Shown one piece after another: positions 10,906 through 23,149 of a DNA stretch of 64,000 bases; the stretch's first letter is position 1; each line of letters starts with the position of its first letter. The notes under the pieces were generated by a model. The model searched no databases, had not been told where the DNA came from, and was given only the letters and a program-made list of their open reading frames with translations. A program made the position numbers and the translations under genes. Origin of the DNA: Liolophura sinensis (Eukaryota; Mollusca; Polyplacophora; Chitonida; Chitonidae); assembly GCF_032854445.1 (NCBI RefSeq), contig NC_088301.1, positions 5,690,044-5,754,043 of the forward strand, written 5' to 3'.

Positions 10906-12260
10906 GCATGATTGTAATCGGGAGATAATCCAAAGGAAATACAGATTGGGTAGTGCCACAGAGAGAACAATGGTCAAGTGACCATGTTGCCCCAGTGCTT
11001 AGATCTCCTGTACAGAGTGATAAGTCAGTGGCTGGCAATTTACCCCATCTTACATCTGGGCCAGTACCAAACCCATCATTTAACACAACTAAATTGCAGT
11101 CAGTGACAAAGCTGTTAAAAGTGTTACAAGTTGCATTGGTATAGGCACTACCCCACAGCCTGTGGTATGCATTAAAGTCTCCACAAATAACATTTGACTC
11201 AGAAAGAGAACTTAACAACGCCTTAAGACCATTAGAATCAATTTCATTGTATGGATTGTACAAATTTACAACACTGGCAGGGGTTCTGTTATGACAGGCA
11301 ACTTGCAAACTCTGACATTTAGTAGTTTTAAATGCTGACAGGCAATCTCGGTAACAGAAAGACTTGCCTTGTAAAACACAACCAACTCACCTCTGGCTTC
11401 TCCCTCTCTATCTACTCTTACTATAGCATACTCTGGAAAAGTAAAGTTATAATTAGGCTTCCTGAAAGTTTCCTGAAGACATATAATGTCAGGCTGGGGG
11501 TTGAGACAAGACATTACTGCTTAAACTCCTGTCCATAGGCAAACAGAGACTGAATGGCCTGCTGCAGAACCTGAAGCAATGAGTAACATAAATGTAGGAA
11601 AAGCATAAATTGTAAAAGTATGGAATATTTACTTTAACTCTTCTGACTTAATTATTCCTTTACCCTTTTGATTATCAGAGTGCTGAGCATTACATTCGAA
11701 TTCTGCGACTTTAACAAAATGGAATAAAACTTCAGTGAAAAAGGCAATTATATCTAACATTGTTACAGCAGAATACACATCAGTTTGTAGATTAGCATCA
11801 AGATCTGTTGAAGTACACCCTGATTTTGCCTCTGACCTCATAGAGCAGCTCATGATAGTGGCAGCTGGCCAATTAGTCATGCTAGCAGGGGACTGAGGTT
11901 CTGGATATACAGACTCATCAAAGTCTGGGTTCTGTGAGAAATTCGAATTTTCATTTGTTTATTCTGCTTGTAGAGGTGTTAAATTCATGTTTTTACCTTA
12001 CCTTGGCCATCTTGCGCTGCCCTACATTCTGAGATCACGTGATTGTAACGTTGACACCTAAAGGATCTAAGCACGGGTGGTATATACATGTATGGTTTGA
12101 CTTGAAAAGGTGATAACCAAGTGTTACATCAGAAGGCAGAGTCTCAGTATCAAAGTACAACAATACACCCAAAGTTGGTAATTCATCCCTGATCTTCGGA
12201 AATCGTTGGACTCTGCTACACTTTACTTTCTTAAAAATAACTCCCCTACACAATGACCTA
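10906..12260 (-). pseudogene. Non-LTR retrotransposon relic: ORF1 zinc-knuckle and APE endonuclease
   Basis: Reading down the minus strand, 12253-12010 encodes, over two frames, an ORF1 region with LPSDVTLGYHLF, then VKPY.YIPPVLRSFRCQRYN and HVISEC. This resembles the zinc-knuckle segment of I/Jockey-type ORF1 proteins. From about 11514 the second frame encodes an AP-endonuclease: PDIICLQETF (catalytic Glu), YNPYNE, VICGDFNAYHRLWGS (catalytic Asp and Asn) and a final TWSLDHC corresponding to the SDH motif. Several frameshifts break it, and it stops at the SINE at 10905, so no reverse transcriptase is present. It is a dead, truncated LINE, probably Jockey/I-like. Confidence 0.8.
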
Positions 12261-12309
12261 GCCAGCTGTCAACATCAGACATCATACCATACCAAGCTAG
12301 TTATCTGCA

Positions 12310-12800
12310 GTAACTTCCTGGTTTGGGTTGGAGAAGGACACAGACCCCCATTCCAACTTCCGTTTTTTCGGTAGGTTGTAGTTCTGAGAATTTTAGGATA
12401 TAAAGTCTTTTTTTGCTCCCAGGCGGCCATGTTTGGTGTACAGTTGCATGCTTGGTATTAAAATGCTGGAAACTGTCTAAACTTTGAGGAGGTATGAGAT
12501 TCATTGATGAAAGTTTGAAATTCTGGGCGAGAGGACACAAGGTGTGAGGTAGTGATGAGGCTGCGAGTGACGTCCCCTTAGCGTTGCAAGGCACGCCTCC
12601 CAGCTGCCGGCATGGAAAGGTCCAGATTTTGACAGTCAACCTATGTGAAGATTTTTATGTTTTTATGGCTTGTTTCTCACAGGCTGGGCCAGGTATGCAC
12701 CAAAGCTTATTGGCCACGGAATGTTTGGGACTGAGCTACAGCTCTAGATGTTAACATTGTCGCTTTTGGAAAATTAATGGGGGGTCTGAGGCCTGAAGTA
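12310..12800. repeat. Dispersed repeat, copy 1 (pair with 61275-61712)
   Basis: About 490 bp align with 61275-61712 in the same orientation. The longest shared runs include gggcgagaggacacaaggtg followed by tgaggtagtgatgaggctgc. An open frame on the minus strand (12639-12301) is partly shared with 61565-61320, but the frames diverge and shift, so coding is doubtful. No known family is recognised. Confidence 0.75.
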
Positions 12801-13590
12801 CAAGTAACAAGAAGGTCTCTCCCACAACTGACTTTAACAAGCTTTATCATTGCCAACAGCACTGTACAAGGACTCCCCTACTTTTACTAGACTAATGCTT
12901 CCTATAGTTCTGTCACCTATTGCAGAAATAATGATGTTTAAATTCTTCACCTAAGCATACTGGCTGGCTGTTGGTCGTCTAGGTTATTCACCCCTCTCCT
13001 CATTTACCGACCTGTTTCTCGCACCCCGTTTCCTCATGGAGATGATGTAGAGAACGCCATTCTGGTATCCTCATCGGCCACTCTGAATTTTCTCCACTGT
13101 ATCAAATATATCTGTGTGCAAAAGACAGCGAAGGTTATTACATAAAACCGTCAGCATTATTTATGCCTGCAGACAGATAGGTTAGCCCTGGGGCGACCCA
13201 AGGCCTGGGATCAAACGACAGAAGCCCTGAGAGAGATGGTCAGAATTACACAGTCCATTCATAATTGATGATATTTATTAATCCTTAATTTATTCCACTA
13301 ATAAACTTATATTAACTACACTATATTATACATCGGATGGCAAAGCACTGACGAACGCTGCATGCGCCACCGGCACAAAGCCTTAGTCCACCACCCTGTG
13401 AAACTATGAAAACAAGAGGACCACAGGAAAAAATTAGCAGCTAATGAAAACAGTTTTCCACTAGCGAACATACGTAGATGAAAAAACGAATACATTAGAA
13501 TCTACATGCACAGTAGGACAGTCAAAATTGACAAAAACAAGACTGTTCCAAAACGACCTGACTTCGTTCATCGCAAGGTGTCGCCTCCCT
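12801..13590. other. No gene seen
   Basis: Nothing recognisable. The left edge of block A lies near its right end. Confidence 0.4.
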
Positions 13591-14660
13591 ACTTCACACA
13601 GCTATACTATAACACCCCACATAACACACCACACAGTTACTGTATGACACCCTAAAGGGCACTCCACACTGTTACAGTACAGCAGAATAAAGGGCACTCC
13701 CACAGTTACAGTACAACAGAATAAAGGACACTCCACACACTTACAGTGTAATACCCCACCTGACACTCCACACATTTACAGAAAAACATTATTAAGGACA
13801 ATCCACACACTTACGGTACAACACCCCACATTGAGATCCACACAGTTATATTATAACACCCCACATAAAATATCACACACTTACAGTATAACACCCCAAA
13901 TGACACATTACACAGTTACAGTTCAACACTTCACAGGACATTTCACGCAGTTGCATTATAACACACAGTTACAGTATAACACCCCAAAGGAAACTCAACA
14001 CAGTTACAGTATAATACCCCAAATGGCACTCAGTCACAGTATAACACCCAAAATGACACTTCTACACTCACAATATGATATCCCACATAACACTTCACGC
14101 AGTTACAGTATTATACACCACAGGACATTTTATACAGTTACAGTAAACACCTCACAGCTATTTTATAAAATTATAAATTAATTCCACCCAGTTACAATTT
14201 AACATTTTACATGAATGTTCGCAGACATACAGTATAACAGCCAACATGACACTTCACACAGTTACACTACAACACCCACCATGAAACTTTACAGAGTTTC
14301 AGTACAACATCCTCAAAGAACACGCCGTTACAGTATAAAACCCATCCCCACATAACAGTCCGCACAGTAACGGCGCAATGTAACACATGGCATTTTACAC
14401 AGTTACAGTTCAACATACCACAGAGCAGTCCACATAAATACGGTTTAACACCCCACATGTTACTTCACACAGTTACAGTATAACACCTCTCATGACACTT
14501 TACACAGTTACAGAAAAACACCTCCTATGACACATCACACAGTTACAGAACATCACTTCACACAGTTACAATATAACACTGCACAGGATATTGTATACAT
14601 TTACATTAAAACACCCCGTATGAAGTCACAATAATACCTCAAATGACACACCAAATAGAA
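13590..14660. repeat. 30-40-bp minisatellite, block A
   Basis: Degenerate tandem units are built around cacacagttacagtataaca followed by ccccacatgacact. Spacing is irregular, mostly 30-45 bp. The same family fills 45012-45960 in block B. Open frames inside it (for example 13831-14181) are repeat artefacts. Confidence 0.9.
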
Positions 14661-15175
14661 ACACAATGAGGAGGGTGGCGCACACAGGCATTGTGGAACT
14701 GTGAGAAGCGAGCTTAAGGCCGCACTGAATTGGTCACCTCTTCTGTATCCCAATTAACACGAGCGGTCCCTTTTCTTTACAGCTACTTTTGATGATGACA
14801 TCAGAGATAATCACAAGTGGTTTTATTGGCCTGAGAGACAACAGCAGTTTTGTTTTTAAACTAAGCTGACATGTTTACATGAGGAATTATACTACCCTCT
14901 TTTCTGAGAGTTCTGGAAATATCATGGTTGGGAAAGAAGATAAGGCTCCAAAATGAAGGATTGAATACCAGTATCTGTTTGGGAAATCGATGAACACTTT
15001 TGACATCATTGCCGCACGACATTTACGGGGTTAAAATTTTCCGTATGAAATTTGCAAACATATGCATCAAATGCATACAAGTTCACTGAGTTTTACTGGG
15101 ACTAAACAATGGCTTTTATACAACTTATCCGATCACCTCGTTGAAGGCTGTATTAAGGCGGTTAGTGGTAACAAT

Positions 15176-16657
15176 TTAACTCATCTTGATTTTATATTGG
15201 TTTGCTTTTACACAGTGAGAACAACAAACTATTGATTTATAACGAGTATAAAAAATAGGAAAAGCACAAACAACACCAAACTAAGACAGTCGTATCCAAG
15301 GTACGACACAACACATAAATCTGAACCACGTGATCTCAGATGTCCTCAGCCGGACTCCAGCACGTGCTCTACCCAAAATGCCGCTTGCTGACGAGGATTC
15401 ATTGGCCGACTGTGAAAAATGGCCGACGCTTTCTGCATGTTTTCGCTGTAGATAGGAGTTGTCATGATGTCAGTAATGTCAGCGTACAAATCGTCTTCTG
15501 CAGACGTGATAAGATCGGCCTACCTTCCAGTACTGAACCCTCATAGCGTTCGCAAATTGATCACCAAAAAGAGGCGTGTAGAGAGTCGGCACACCGTGGT
15601 AGAGAACCTCAAAGAGACCGTTGTCCCACCGTGACTGATGAGCAGCTTGGTTGTGGAATGTCCCAGTAAATCACTCTGAGGTAGCCAGGAAACTTTCTTA
15701 ATGTTTCCGTCGTCCCCATGCTTCGGATATTTCCACACAACTGTAACGTTAAGCCTTTTAAGAGCCTCGACCAAATTGTTTTCCACGCTTTCTGGAAGAA
15801 AACCGAAAGAGGAACCAAAAAAATGACCAGAACAATGTCGCTTTTTTGATCTGTTGTAAATCTTAGCGAATTCTTTGCCTAGAGGTTTTGCCGGTCCGGT
15901 TGCCAAACCACAAACGAGAATATGGTTGGGCATGGTGGGAACAGGGTAGCCAAGAACGGTACAATCGAGAACTTGCCGCTATATAAGGACATCTTGTGAA
16001 GATATCCCCGGAGCAAACTTATTCATGACCTCTGGCTGCATGGCGTATCTGCTTAACAGATAACACATAAGGTATGAGAAGGCGTTTGCCAGTCGCTCCC
16101 AGAAGGACATGTCGGTAGTAAACTTTGACATAGGCGCGGGTACAATCATCAAAAGCAGTGCTAACAGAAATATGTGGCAAATCTAGAACGTGAGTAATGA
16201 GATATATGCAATAACTGAGGTAAAACCCATCGACTATAGCTAAGTCGAGCTTTTCTTTCTTCAAACTGTATATACCTTCTTTTTTCCACAAGAGGTTCTG
16301 ACACAATAAATTCGTAAACTCATCCACTGTAGCCAGATGCTTGAAAATGTTTAATTCCTCGTTTTCCATGAGTGCAGAAAATTCTAACAATGCCTGCTCT
16401 ATGGTCTTCAAATCGGGTTTGCTTTTAATTATGATTGGGTGAATTGTTTCCTGGTTATGACTAATTTTCCGGAAGTAATTTTTGTGGTTAAAATTCGATC
16501 CTAACAACAGGGAAACGTCCTATCCCACTGAGCTCACCTCCAAACAATGGCTGTTTATAGGAGCAGACACGAGTAAGATTTTGGCGCAGTGCACTGCCAA
16601 TGGCACTAGAAGAAAGAGGACACTTGCTTGGAAAGCGATGCTCGTACATCGGCCCAT
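15176..16657 (-). pseudogene. Decayed UDP-glycosyltransferase, paralogue of 46445-48007
   Basis: It aligns over its whole length with the intact UGT in block B. The start ATG (16655-16657) is retained. Early in the frame a CAG codon has become TAG (GTG GGA TAG) and about 21 bp that encode ELANRGH in the intact copy are missing. A further deletion removes the segment after SVSTAFDD, and frameshifts occur near 15930-16020, near 15830 (FFGSSFG region) and near 15615 (SHGGTT). Recognisable pieces include KLLISHGG and VSWLPQSDLLG. The multiple independent lesions make it non-functional. The neighbouring sequence is shared with block B, so it decayed after the segmental duplication. Confidence 0.93.
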
Positions 16658-17985
16658 TTTCCTGGAAGAAGAGTGTTCAATTTGTTATTGTTTTAAATGT
16701 TTTAGTTTACAATCTATTAGCATTGATGTAATGATTGACCTCAGTATAGGGGTATCAAATAATATCAATATATCTTAGTTACAACTACATGTATAAGCAA
16801 TTCGTCGACGGCACAATTGATTTTTCCAGATTTGTGTAATATATGTTATCTCAGCAAAACGAGTGGTACAGTTGGCTGTGTAATAAACTATATATGTATG
16901 TCATGTTAGCGCGATTTGAGGCTTTGGTGGATGCCGTATTCTACGGTGTCATACCAGTCCAGGCCCTCTTAGAATCTACACGCATAGATTTGTGAAGCCT
17001 TTCAGGTAAAACGCCCTACAACAGCATAGGAGAATTCATATCCAGTTGCAATACTCTTATAATGTCTCGTGAGACCTTCTATAACCGCACAAACAACTAA
17101 TTACCTTCAGCGTAAAACCTCTGAGTATAGGCACTGTGGGGACTCGCTTCTAACCCTGTCAGCTAGGCCAGCGTGAAACGGGCCCTGTAAGTACGACTAA
17201 ATATCAAAAATGCTGCACCAGGAAAAGCAGGCGAAAAAATTAACCTGGATTTAGACGTAACGTGTTTGGTGACAAGAGCGCGAGAACTTTCACCCTTCTA
17301 GGGAGGCCAAAACGTGAGCACAAAAGTTTTATATCGCACTGATGTGTTTCAACATGCTGTCGTAGAATCACGATCTCACAACCTGACTCAGATCACAGTA
17401 GCGAGGTTTGAAGTAGGTTAGCTTTCAGAAATACTATAAGCTATATACAGGCGTGATGAGCAGCCTGGCATTTTGTCGAAATGATCAATATTTTTGCGAG
17501 CTCAAAATACGAGTGAAAATATTGATCTTCGAGACGAAATATCATGCCGTATACACACACAACACGTTGGTATATCGAATTAATCATAATGGAGAGCATT
17601 ACGGCCAACTTTTCCGGAAATAATACCGATACCTCAGCCAAAGCACGCTGTTATTGGGCGAAGTGGGTAGCTTGCCCAACACTGACAAACCAATCAGTAA
17701 CTTGATATAATCTATTCACTTACCTGAAACTTTCTTGTGTCTTTTTCTTGTGTGCAGTCCTGAACACGTCAAAGCTGTAAATTACAGGCTACCTTTAATC
17801 CTGAAATATCTGTGACTTCATGTGTGTATCACCTAGATAATCGTGACTAAGAAAGACCTTAACATCTCAGTTACACAAATGTGCATGCTATGCAAACATG
17901 TCCCTTATCAGCGGGGCAGCGGGGCCTGCTTTCACAAAGGGAACTGTTGGACTAACTTCGTTTGTAACCGTTTTTAACCTGTTGT
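16658..17985. other. UGT 5' flank, homologous to 48010-49690
   Basis: No gene. The stretch around 17101-17200 is nearly identical to 49099-49195. The conserved non-coding stretch is a useful anchor for aligning the two blocks. Confidence 0.7.
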
Positions 17986-17989
17986 AGCA

Positions 17990-18930
17990 GTGAGGACTGT
18001 TCTCGCATCTATAGCTGTTGGACTAACTTTGTTTATAACTGTTTTCAACCTGGTGCGATTTTGTCCGTCTGTCCGTCTGTTCGTCCGTCGGTATTCGTGT
18101 CCCGGCTATAGCTCCAACAGTTTTCCATATAGAGTTTTCTTTTTTGATGGATACATAGATCTACAGATGACGATGTATTGCAACTAAACAATTGTTCATT
18201 TTTGCAGTTGCCATGGTTACCAGATAGCCATGTTCCTCAGATGCACTGTATAAGTAGATATGATTTCGTGTCCGAGCTCGAACTACAACATTTTTCTACG
18301 TAGAGTTTTAATTTTTGGTGGCTGCATACATACACAGCTGACAATGTTTTTGTTACTCACATTTGTCCATTTTCGCACTTGCCACGGTTTCTAGACAGCC
18401 ATTTTCCTTATACATACTGTGGACAGATATGATTTCATATCCTGGCTATAACTCCAACAGTTTAACTCCAACAGCTTACCATATAGAGTTTTCATTTTTG
18501 GTGGATCCATAGATACACAGATGACGATGTATTGTAACTCACATTAGTCTATTTTCGCAGTTGCCATGGTTACTAGACAGCTATTTTCCTTATATATAAT
18601 ATATAAATAGGTTTGATTTTTGTGTCCGGGCAACAGCATCCCCCCCAACTAACCTGAAACCATGTTTTCCATGCAGAGTTTTAATTTTTGGTGGATGCAT
18701 AGATACATAGATGACGATGTGTCACGACTCACATTTGTCCATTTCCGTGGTTAACCAGATAGCCGGTTTCCTTATGTATACTACGACGCAACCTTCGTAT
18801 CAGTGAAACATTATTTAGTACGTCGTAAAACTCTAATCAAATCAATAAATATGTGTACGACATCAATAGAACTGACTTTGTGTCAGGGCTACAACTCCAA
18901 CTGTTTTCCGCATAACGTTTTGATTTGAAG
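17990..18930. repeat. ~180-bp tandem repeat, five degenerate copies
   Basis: A recurrent unit contains ttccatatagagttttcatt, a tggatacatagat..acagatgacgatgt stretch and gttgccatggttaccagata. The gagtttt landmark recurs near 18130, 18305, 18485, 18675 and 18915. It begins after an oligopyrimidine tract (gtccgtctgtccgtctgt). It was not noticed in block B. Confidence 0.8.
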
Positions 18931-18944
18931 TGGACAACTTTGTC

Positions 18945-19318
18945 CACTTGGGATGAGTGAGTGAGTGCTTGGGGTTTAACGTCGTACTCAACAATTTTCC
19001 AGTCATATGACGACGAAGGAATCCTTAGGGTGCATGCACGTGTAATGTGCCTCCTTATTGCAGGACGGATTTCCACCGCTCTTTTATTTAGTGCTGCTTC
19101 ACTGAGACGACTTACCGAAGGCAAGTAAGCCGCCTCGCCCGATTATACTGGTACGGGTCAACCAGTCGTTGCACTATCCCCTTCATGCTGAACGCCAAAC
19201 GAGGAAGTTACAACTTCCTCTTTTAAAGTCTTAGGTGTGACTCGATCAAGGATTGATCCTGGATCTACCGGTCCCGAAGCGGACGCTCTACCAAATGTGC
19301 TATCCGGGCCGGTCACTT
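18945..19318 (-). repeat. Full-length tRNA-derived SINE, family B
   Basis: Read on the minus strand it starts with a tRNA-like head (ggcccggatagcacatttgg, then tagagcgtccgcttc as A box, and a gatccaggatcaatcc B-box region). It continues with ttaaaagaggaagttgtaac and a conserved centre, and ends with gacgttaaaccccaagcact followed by cactcactca. It is the reference copy used to show that the copy at 50989-53369 is split. Confidence 0.88.
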
Positions 19319-19436
19319 GCGATGAAGATTCCCCTCAGGGGTTATGCGTACCAGAATGCTGCTAGTATTCTATTATACAATTCAAATAAATGCTTTTGTT
19401 GGGGTATATGTTGTGTTCAGCTAAACTCTTGTTAAC

Positions 19437-20365
19437 CTGATGTAACAATGACGTCTCCTGTTACAGCGGTAGCTGTTTGTTGTATGGTTGTACCGTGATG
19501 TAGCAGCGAGCCCTGCTGTCACAGTGGTAACTGTTTGTTGTATGCTTGCAACCGTATTTACCGTGTAGTAGCAGCGAGATCTGCTGCCATAGCGGTAGCT
19601 GTTTGTTGTATGGTTGTAACCGTTTATATCGTGATGTGGCACCCAAGTCTGCTGTCACACCGGTAAATATTTGTTGTATGGTTGTAACCGTTTTTACCGT
19701 GATGTACCAGCTGGAGCTGCTGTCACAGCGGTAGCTGATTGTTGTATGGTTGTAACCGTTTTTACCGTGATGTAGCAGCGAGCCCTGCTGTCACAGTGGT
19801 AGCTATTTGTTGTATGCTTGCAACCGTATTTACCGTGACGTAGCAGCGAGATCTGCTGCCATAGCGGTAGCTGTTTGTTGTATGGCTGTAACCGTTTTTG
19901 CCGTGATGTGACACACAGGTCTGCTGTCACAGCTGTAACTATGTGTTGCATGGTTGTAACCGTTTTTACCGTGATGTAGCAGCGAACGCTGCTGTCCCAG
20001 CGATACCTGTTTGTTGCATTGTTGCAACCGTCTTTACCGTGATGTAGCCGCAAGGGTTGCTAACACAGCGGTAGGTGTTTGTTGCATGGTTGTAACCCTT
20101 TTAACCCTGATGTAGCAGCGAGGGCAGTTGTCACAGCGTTAGCTGTTTGTTGTATGGCTGTAAACATTTTAATCTGGTGTAGCAGCGAGATCTGCTGTCA
20201 CAGGTGTAGCAGTTTGTTGCATGGTTGTAACCGTTTTTACCGTGATATAGCAACGAGGGCTGCTGTCACAGATGTAGCAGTTTGTTGCATGGTTGTAACC
20301 GTTTTTACCGTGATGTAGCAACGAGGCTGTTGTCACAGCTCGGTGGCTGTTTGTTGTATGGTTGA
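19437..20365. repeat. 68-bp minisatellite, block A, about 14 copies
   Basis: The unit is near gtttgttgtatggttgtaac, then cgtttttaccgtgatgtagc, then agcgagnnctgctgtcacag and cggtagct. The landmark ttgttgtatggttg recurs every 66-70 bp. Block B has about 7 copies (49945-50430). Long frames across it on either strand are products of the repeat. Confidence 0.92.
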
Positions 20366-20379
20366 AAAAACGAAGCGTA

Positions 20380-21480
20380 GTCAATATACCTTATATAAGA
20401 GTGTGACTGGTTGATTGTGATTTTTCATTGAAATAGTGACGGCAGAAGCGGGGAGTGCGCGTGTGGTGATGAGGGGGTCTGAGCCCCCTCCCCCTCCCCC
20501 TTCCCCCTGAAATTTAAGTGTAGCTGAGTGGATTGAATAAAAATTCAACAACAGTGGAGAGCCAGTAGGCTGGATCAGCAGCCTGTTTTATTTTAATTTA
20601 TCCATCAGCGGTACATTATAATATTTATGCCTTATTGTTGCAATTCTGTACAATAATGAAGTATGTTGACAGACAGACAAATCACACGTGTCTACTAAAC
20701 ACGTGCTTATCTTGTTTCAGTACATGAACAAGCAGCCGACATTGACAGCAAATAAAAACGGTGGTAGGTCGAGTTCATAACAGGAGTTATGTGCTGTTAA
20801 TATGGTACATGTTTAATATCGGAAAATGTTGCGATCAAACGCGCGTTACGTTAAATTTAGTTAAGTATTTTTGAATTAATTTTGTCTGTGTCGCGAACCT
20901 TGAGGCGTAAGTCTTATCGGAGCAAGAAACGGTAATACCGGAAGTAAACAAGTGTCCAAGCTTTGCGTTGTCAAATGCTTGCACAGAGCTATTCTTCGGT
21001 GTATTCTGTAGCGTTTTACAGTATTTTTACCGAAAATTACAGACTACACGTACCGCCTGCGGTGTTCGGAGACATTTAAACCTTAATCATTATAAAGGCT
21101 GTAGTAATTTATAAAAGCCCTATAATTATCAAACTAAACCCCTCTCGAAAAAATGCAGACATCCTTAATTATATAAACAAAATACCAATGGAAGCTATGC
21201 ATAGGGTCGTTAAAAATAGAAATGGTCAATAGTTTTCAACCATGGAGCTGTGTGGAATCCAGGAGGCGAAAAATTAACTGATGCCTGACGCTCCCTGTCA
21301 CAGGTACACATAGCCATTTTATCTGCAGTTTATCATTGTGCTACAGGTACGGGTACATAATCATATTAGTCTATATATTCGTTGTATAAAAGAAGTATTC
21401 AAACTTTAACATCCCATTACGGCAAAACGGTGTCGAATGGGAAAATGACCATTCAAACCTCCCAGCTCTCCCTGGCCGAA
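20380..21480. other. Non-coding flank shared with block B
   Basis: It aligns with 50440-50988 and 53370-53940. In block B the alignment is interrupted by the SINE and the element nested in it. No gene is seen. Confidence 0.65.
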
Positions 21481-21481
21481 T

Positions 21482-21660
21482 GGTAAGCGCGCCAGCGTGG
21501 CTTAAAGGCACAGGAGTTTCCTACTAATACTCGTGCTGGCTTCGTCTGCGGCCTACGTATGATCGTGGATTTCTCCCGGACACTGCCCGGTTTCCCGCCG
21601 TCATATAAGTGAAATATTCGGGAGTACGGCATAAAACACCAACCAAATAAATAAACACAG
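21482..21660 (+). repeat. SINE family A, shared by both blocks
   Basis: It carries cctacgtatgatcgtgg, the cggacactgcccggtttc core and a gtacggcataaaacaccaac tail. The equivalent copy in block B (54965-55205) has the same right flank (gacaagcagatcac), so this insertion predates the segmental duplication. Confidence 0.82.
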
Positions 21661-21972
21661 TAAATAAATATTTGTGTGACGACAAGCAGATCACATACAT
21701 TGTCTGATCTGAACTTAAGTTAAATAACACAAAAAAAGCTCTCAAAATATTGAAGCTACTCCGTTTCCCACCTTTCCTAAGCTTTAAGTTTTGCTGTTTC
21801 TTCCACCGATTCGGTCCCACAAAACATAAGGGTCGCTTACAGAGCCCGAGTAAAGGGCTGTTAGGGCGAGTAAATAAGGCATGGGGTAAATCTGAAAAAT
21901 TACACAAATGCAAGTAAAGGGACTCCCTTAAAAAGGTGTACCTAATGTCCTATCATGTCATAAGACAGATCG

Positions 21973-22990
21973 TTAGTAGCGTGTGTGAGCACCCATTGTA
22001 TAAATTAAAGCCAAAATAAGTCTCCTCATGGAAGTCGTCAGCTGCCGGATGACGTCATCAGGAATTCTGTCCCACTCCTCAAATAAAGCCTGTTCGAGCT
22101 GTTGCCTGTTTTATGGGGGAGGGACGCGATGTCTCCGAAGTCGATCAAGATGATCCCACAGATGCTCTAAGGGATTCATGTCTGGCGATCGTGCTGGCCA
22201 AGGTAGTACGTTGACATCAACGGTGTCCAGATAATTTAGAATAACTCTGGCGGTATGAGGTCGTGCATTGTCCTGCTGCAAAAGGATACCCCTTTGCTGT
22301 TGATGCACGAATGCCACCTCAACAGGTTCCAATATTTCATCTCGGTATCTTTGGCCAGTCAGATTTACCTGGATGATGACCAATCTCGTTCTCACCTGTC
22401 CACAAATTCCGCCCCATACAAGCACCCCTCCAGCACCAAAAGGGTGGACATTCTGAATACAGTTTTGTGCCAATCGCTCTCTTGCGTCGATACACAAGAA
22501 TTCGACCATCATTTCTGAAGAGGTTATATCGGCTTTCATGAGTGAACAGCACCCTTTCCCAGTCTCGTCGCTGCCATCGACGTACAACTCTTGCCCAACG
22601 CAGCCTGTTTTGACGGTGTAGAGGAGTCAATGCCATTCCACGGAAGGGGCGATAGGCACTATTACCACTCACGCGGAGTTGTCGTAAGACTGTGCGTCTG
22701 CTGATGGGGTGTCCCAGTGCCGTTTCCGCCGTTTCCGCTGTTGACGTCGCCGTCACAAACCGGTTACGCAGGTGGATTGTGCGGATGTACCGGTCTTCGC
22801 CAGGCGTTGTAACACTTGGCCTGCCCGATCTTGGACGATCTTGTGTCCTGCCTGTTAGGCGGTAATGACCAAACAGTCTGCTGATGGTGGCTTGACTGCA
22901 ATTGAATGTTCTGGCAATGTGGTGTTGGCTGGCCCCCATGTCGGCCATACCAGTGGCTCTATCACGTTCTGCTTGTGTGAGTCTCGGCAT
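21973..22990 (-). pseudogene. Tc1-like DD34E transposase, frameshifted
   Basis: The frame starts at the ATG ending at 22990 with a helix-turn-helix N-terminus (HHIARTFNCSQATISRLFGH) and RPRSGRPSVTT linker. At the first catalytic position it has VLFTHESRY, with His where the family has Asp. The frame shifts near 22480 (RKRAIG against RERLAQNC). The second frame holds LQQDNARPH (second Asp) and SPDMNPLEHLW (Glu) with 34 residues between. Another shift near 22110 leads to a third frame that gives RRLILALIYTMGAHTRY and a stop at 21973. With a lost catalytic Asp and two frameshifts it is dead. It has no counterpart in block B. Confidence 0.9.
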
Positions 22991-23149
22991 CTCTTAGATG
23001 TTTTTTATGGTATTGCACCCTTACCATGTGCTACATCGGTATTTATACGGCGGTCATTATCGAGAATTTTCAACAGGGCCCGAATCTCTGTTTTTCCGAT
23101 TTTTCATGATGTCTTACACCAATTTCAATGAATCTCGTTAAAAAGTGAC

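Noticed and set aside
13831-14181. 116-codon frame in the 30-40-bp minisatellite
   Set aside because: It is generated by the tandem repeat; the equivalent array in block B does not keep the frame.
19694-20053. 119-codon minus-strand frame in the 68-bp minisatellite
   Set aside because: Repeat artefact; the period is not a steady multiple of three and the frame changes along the array.
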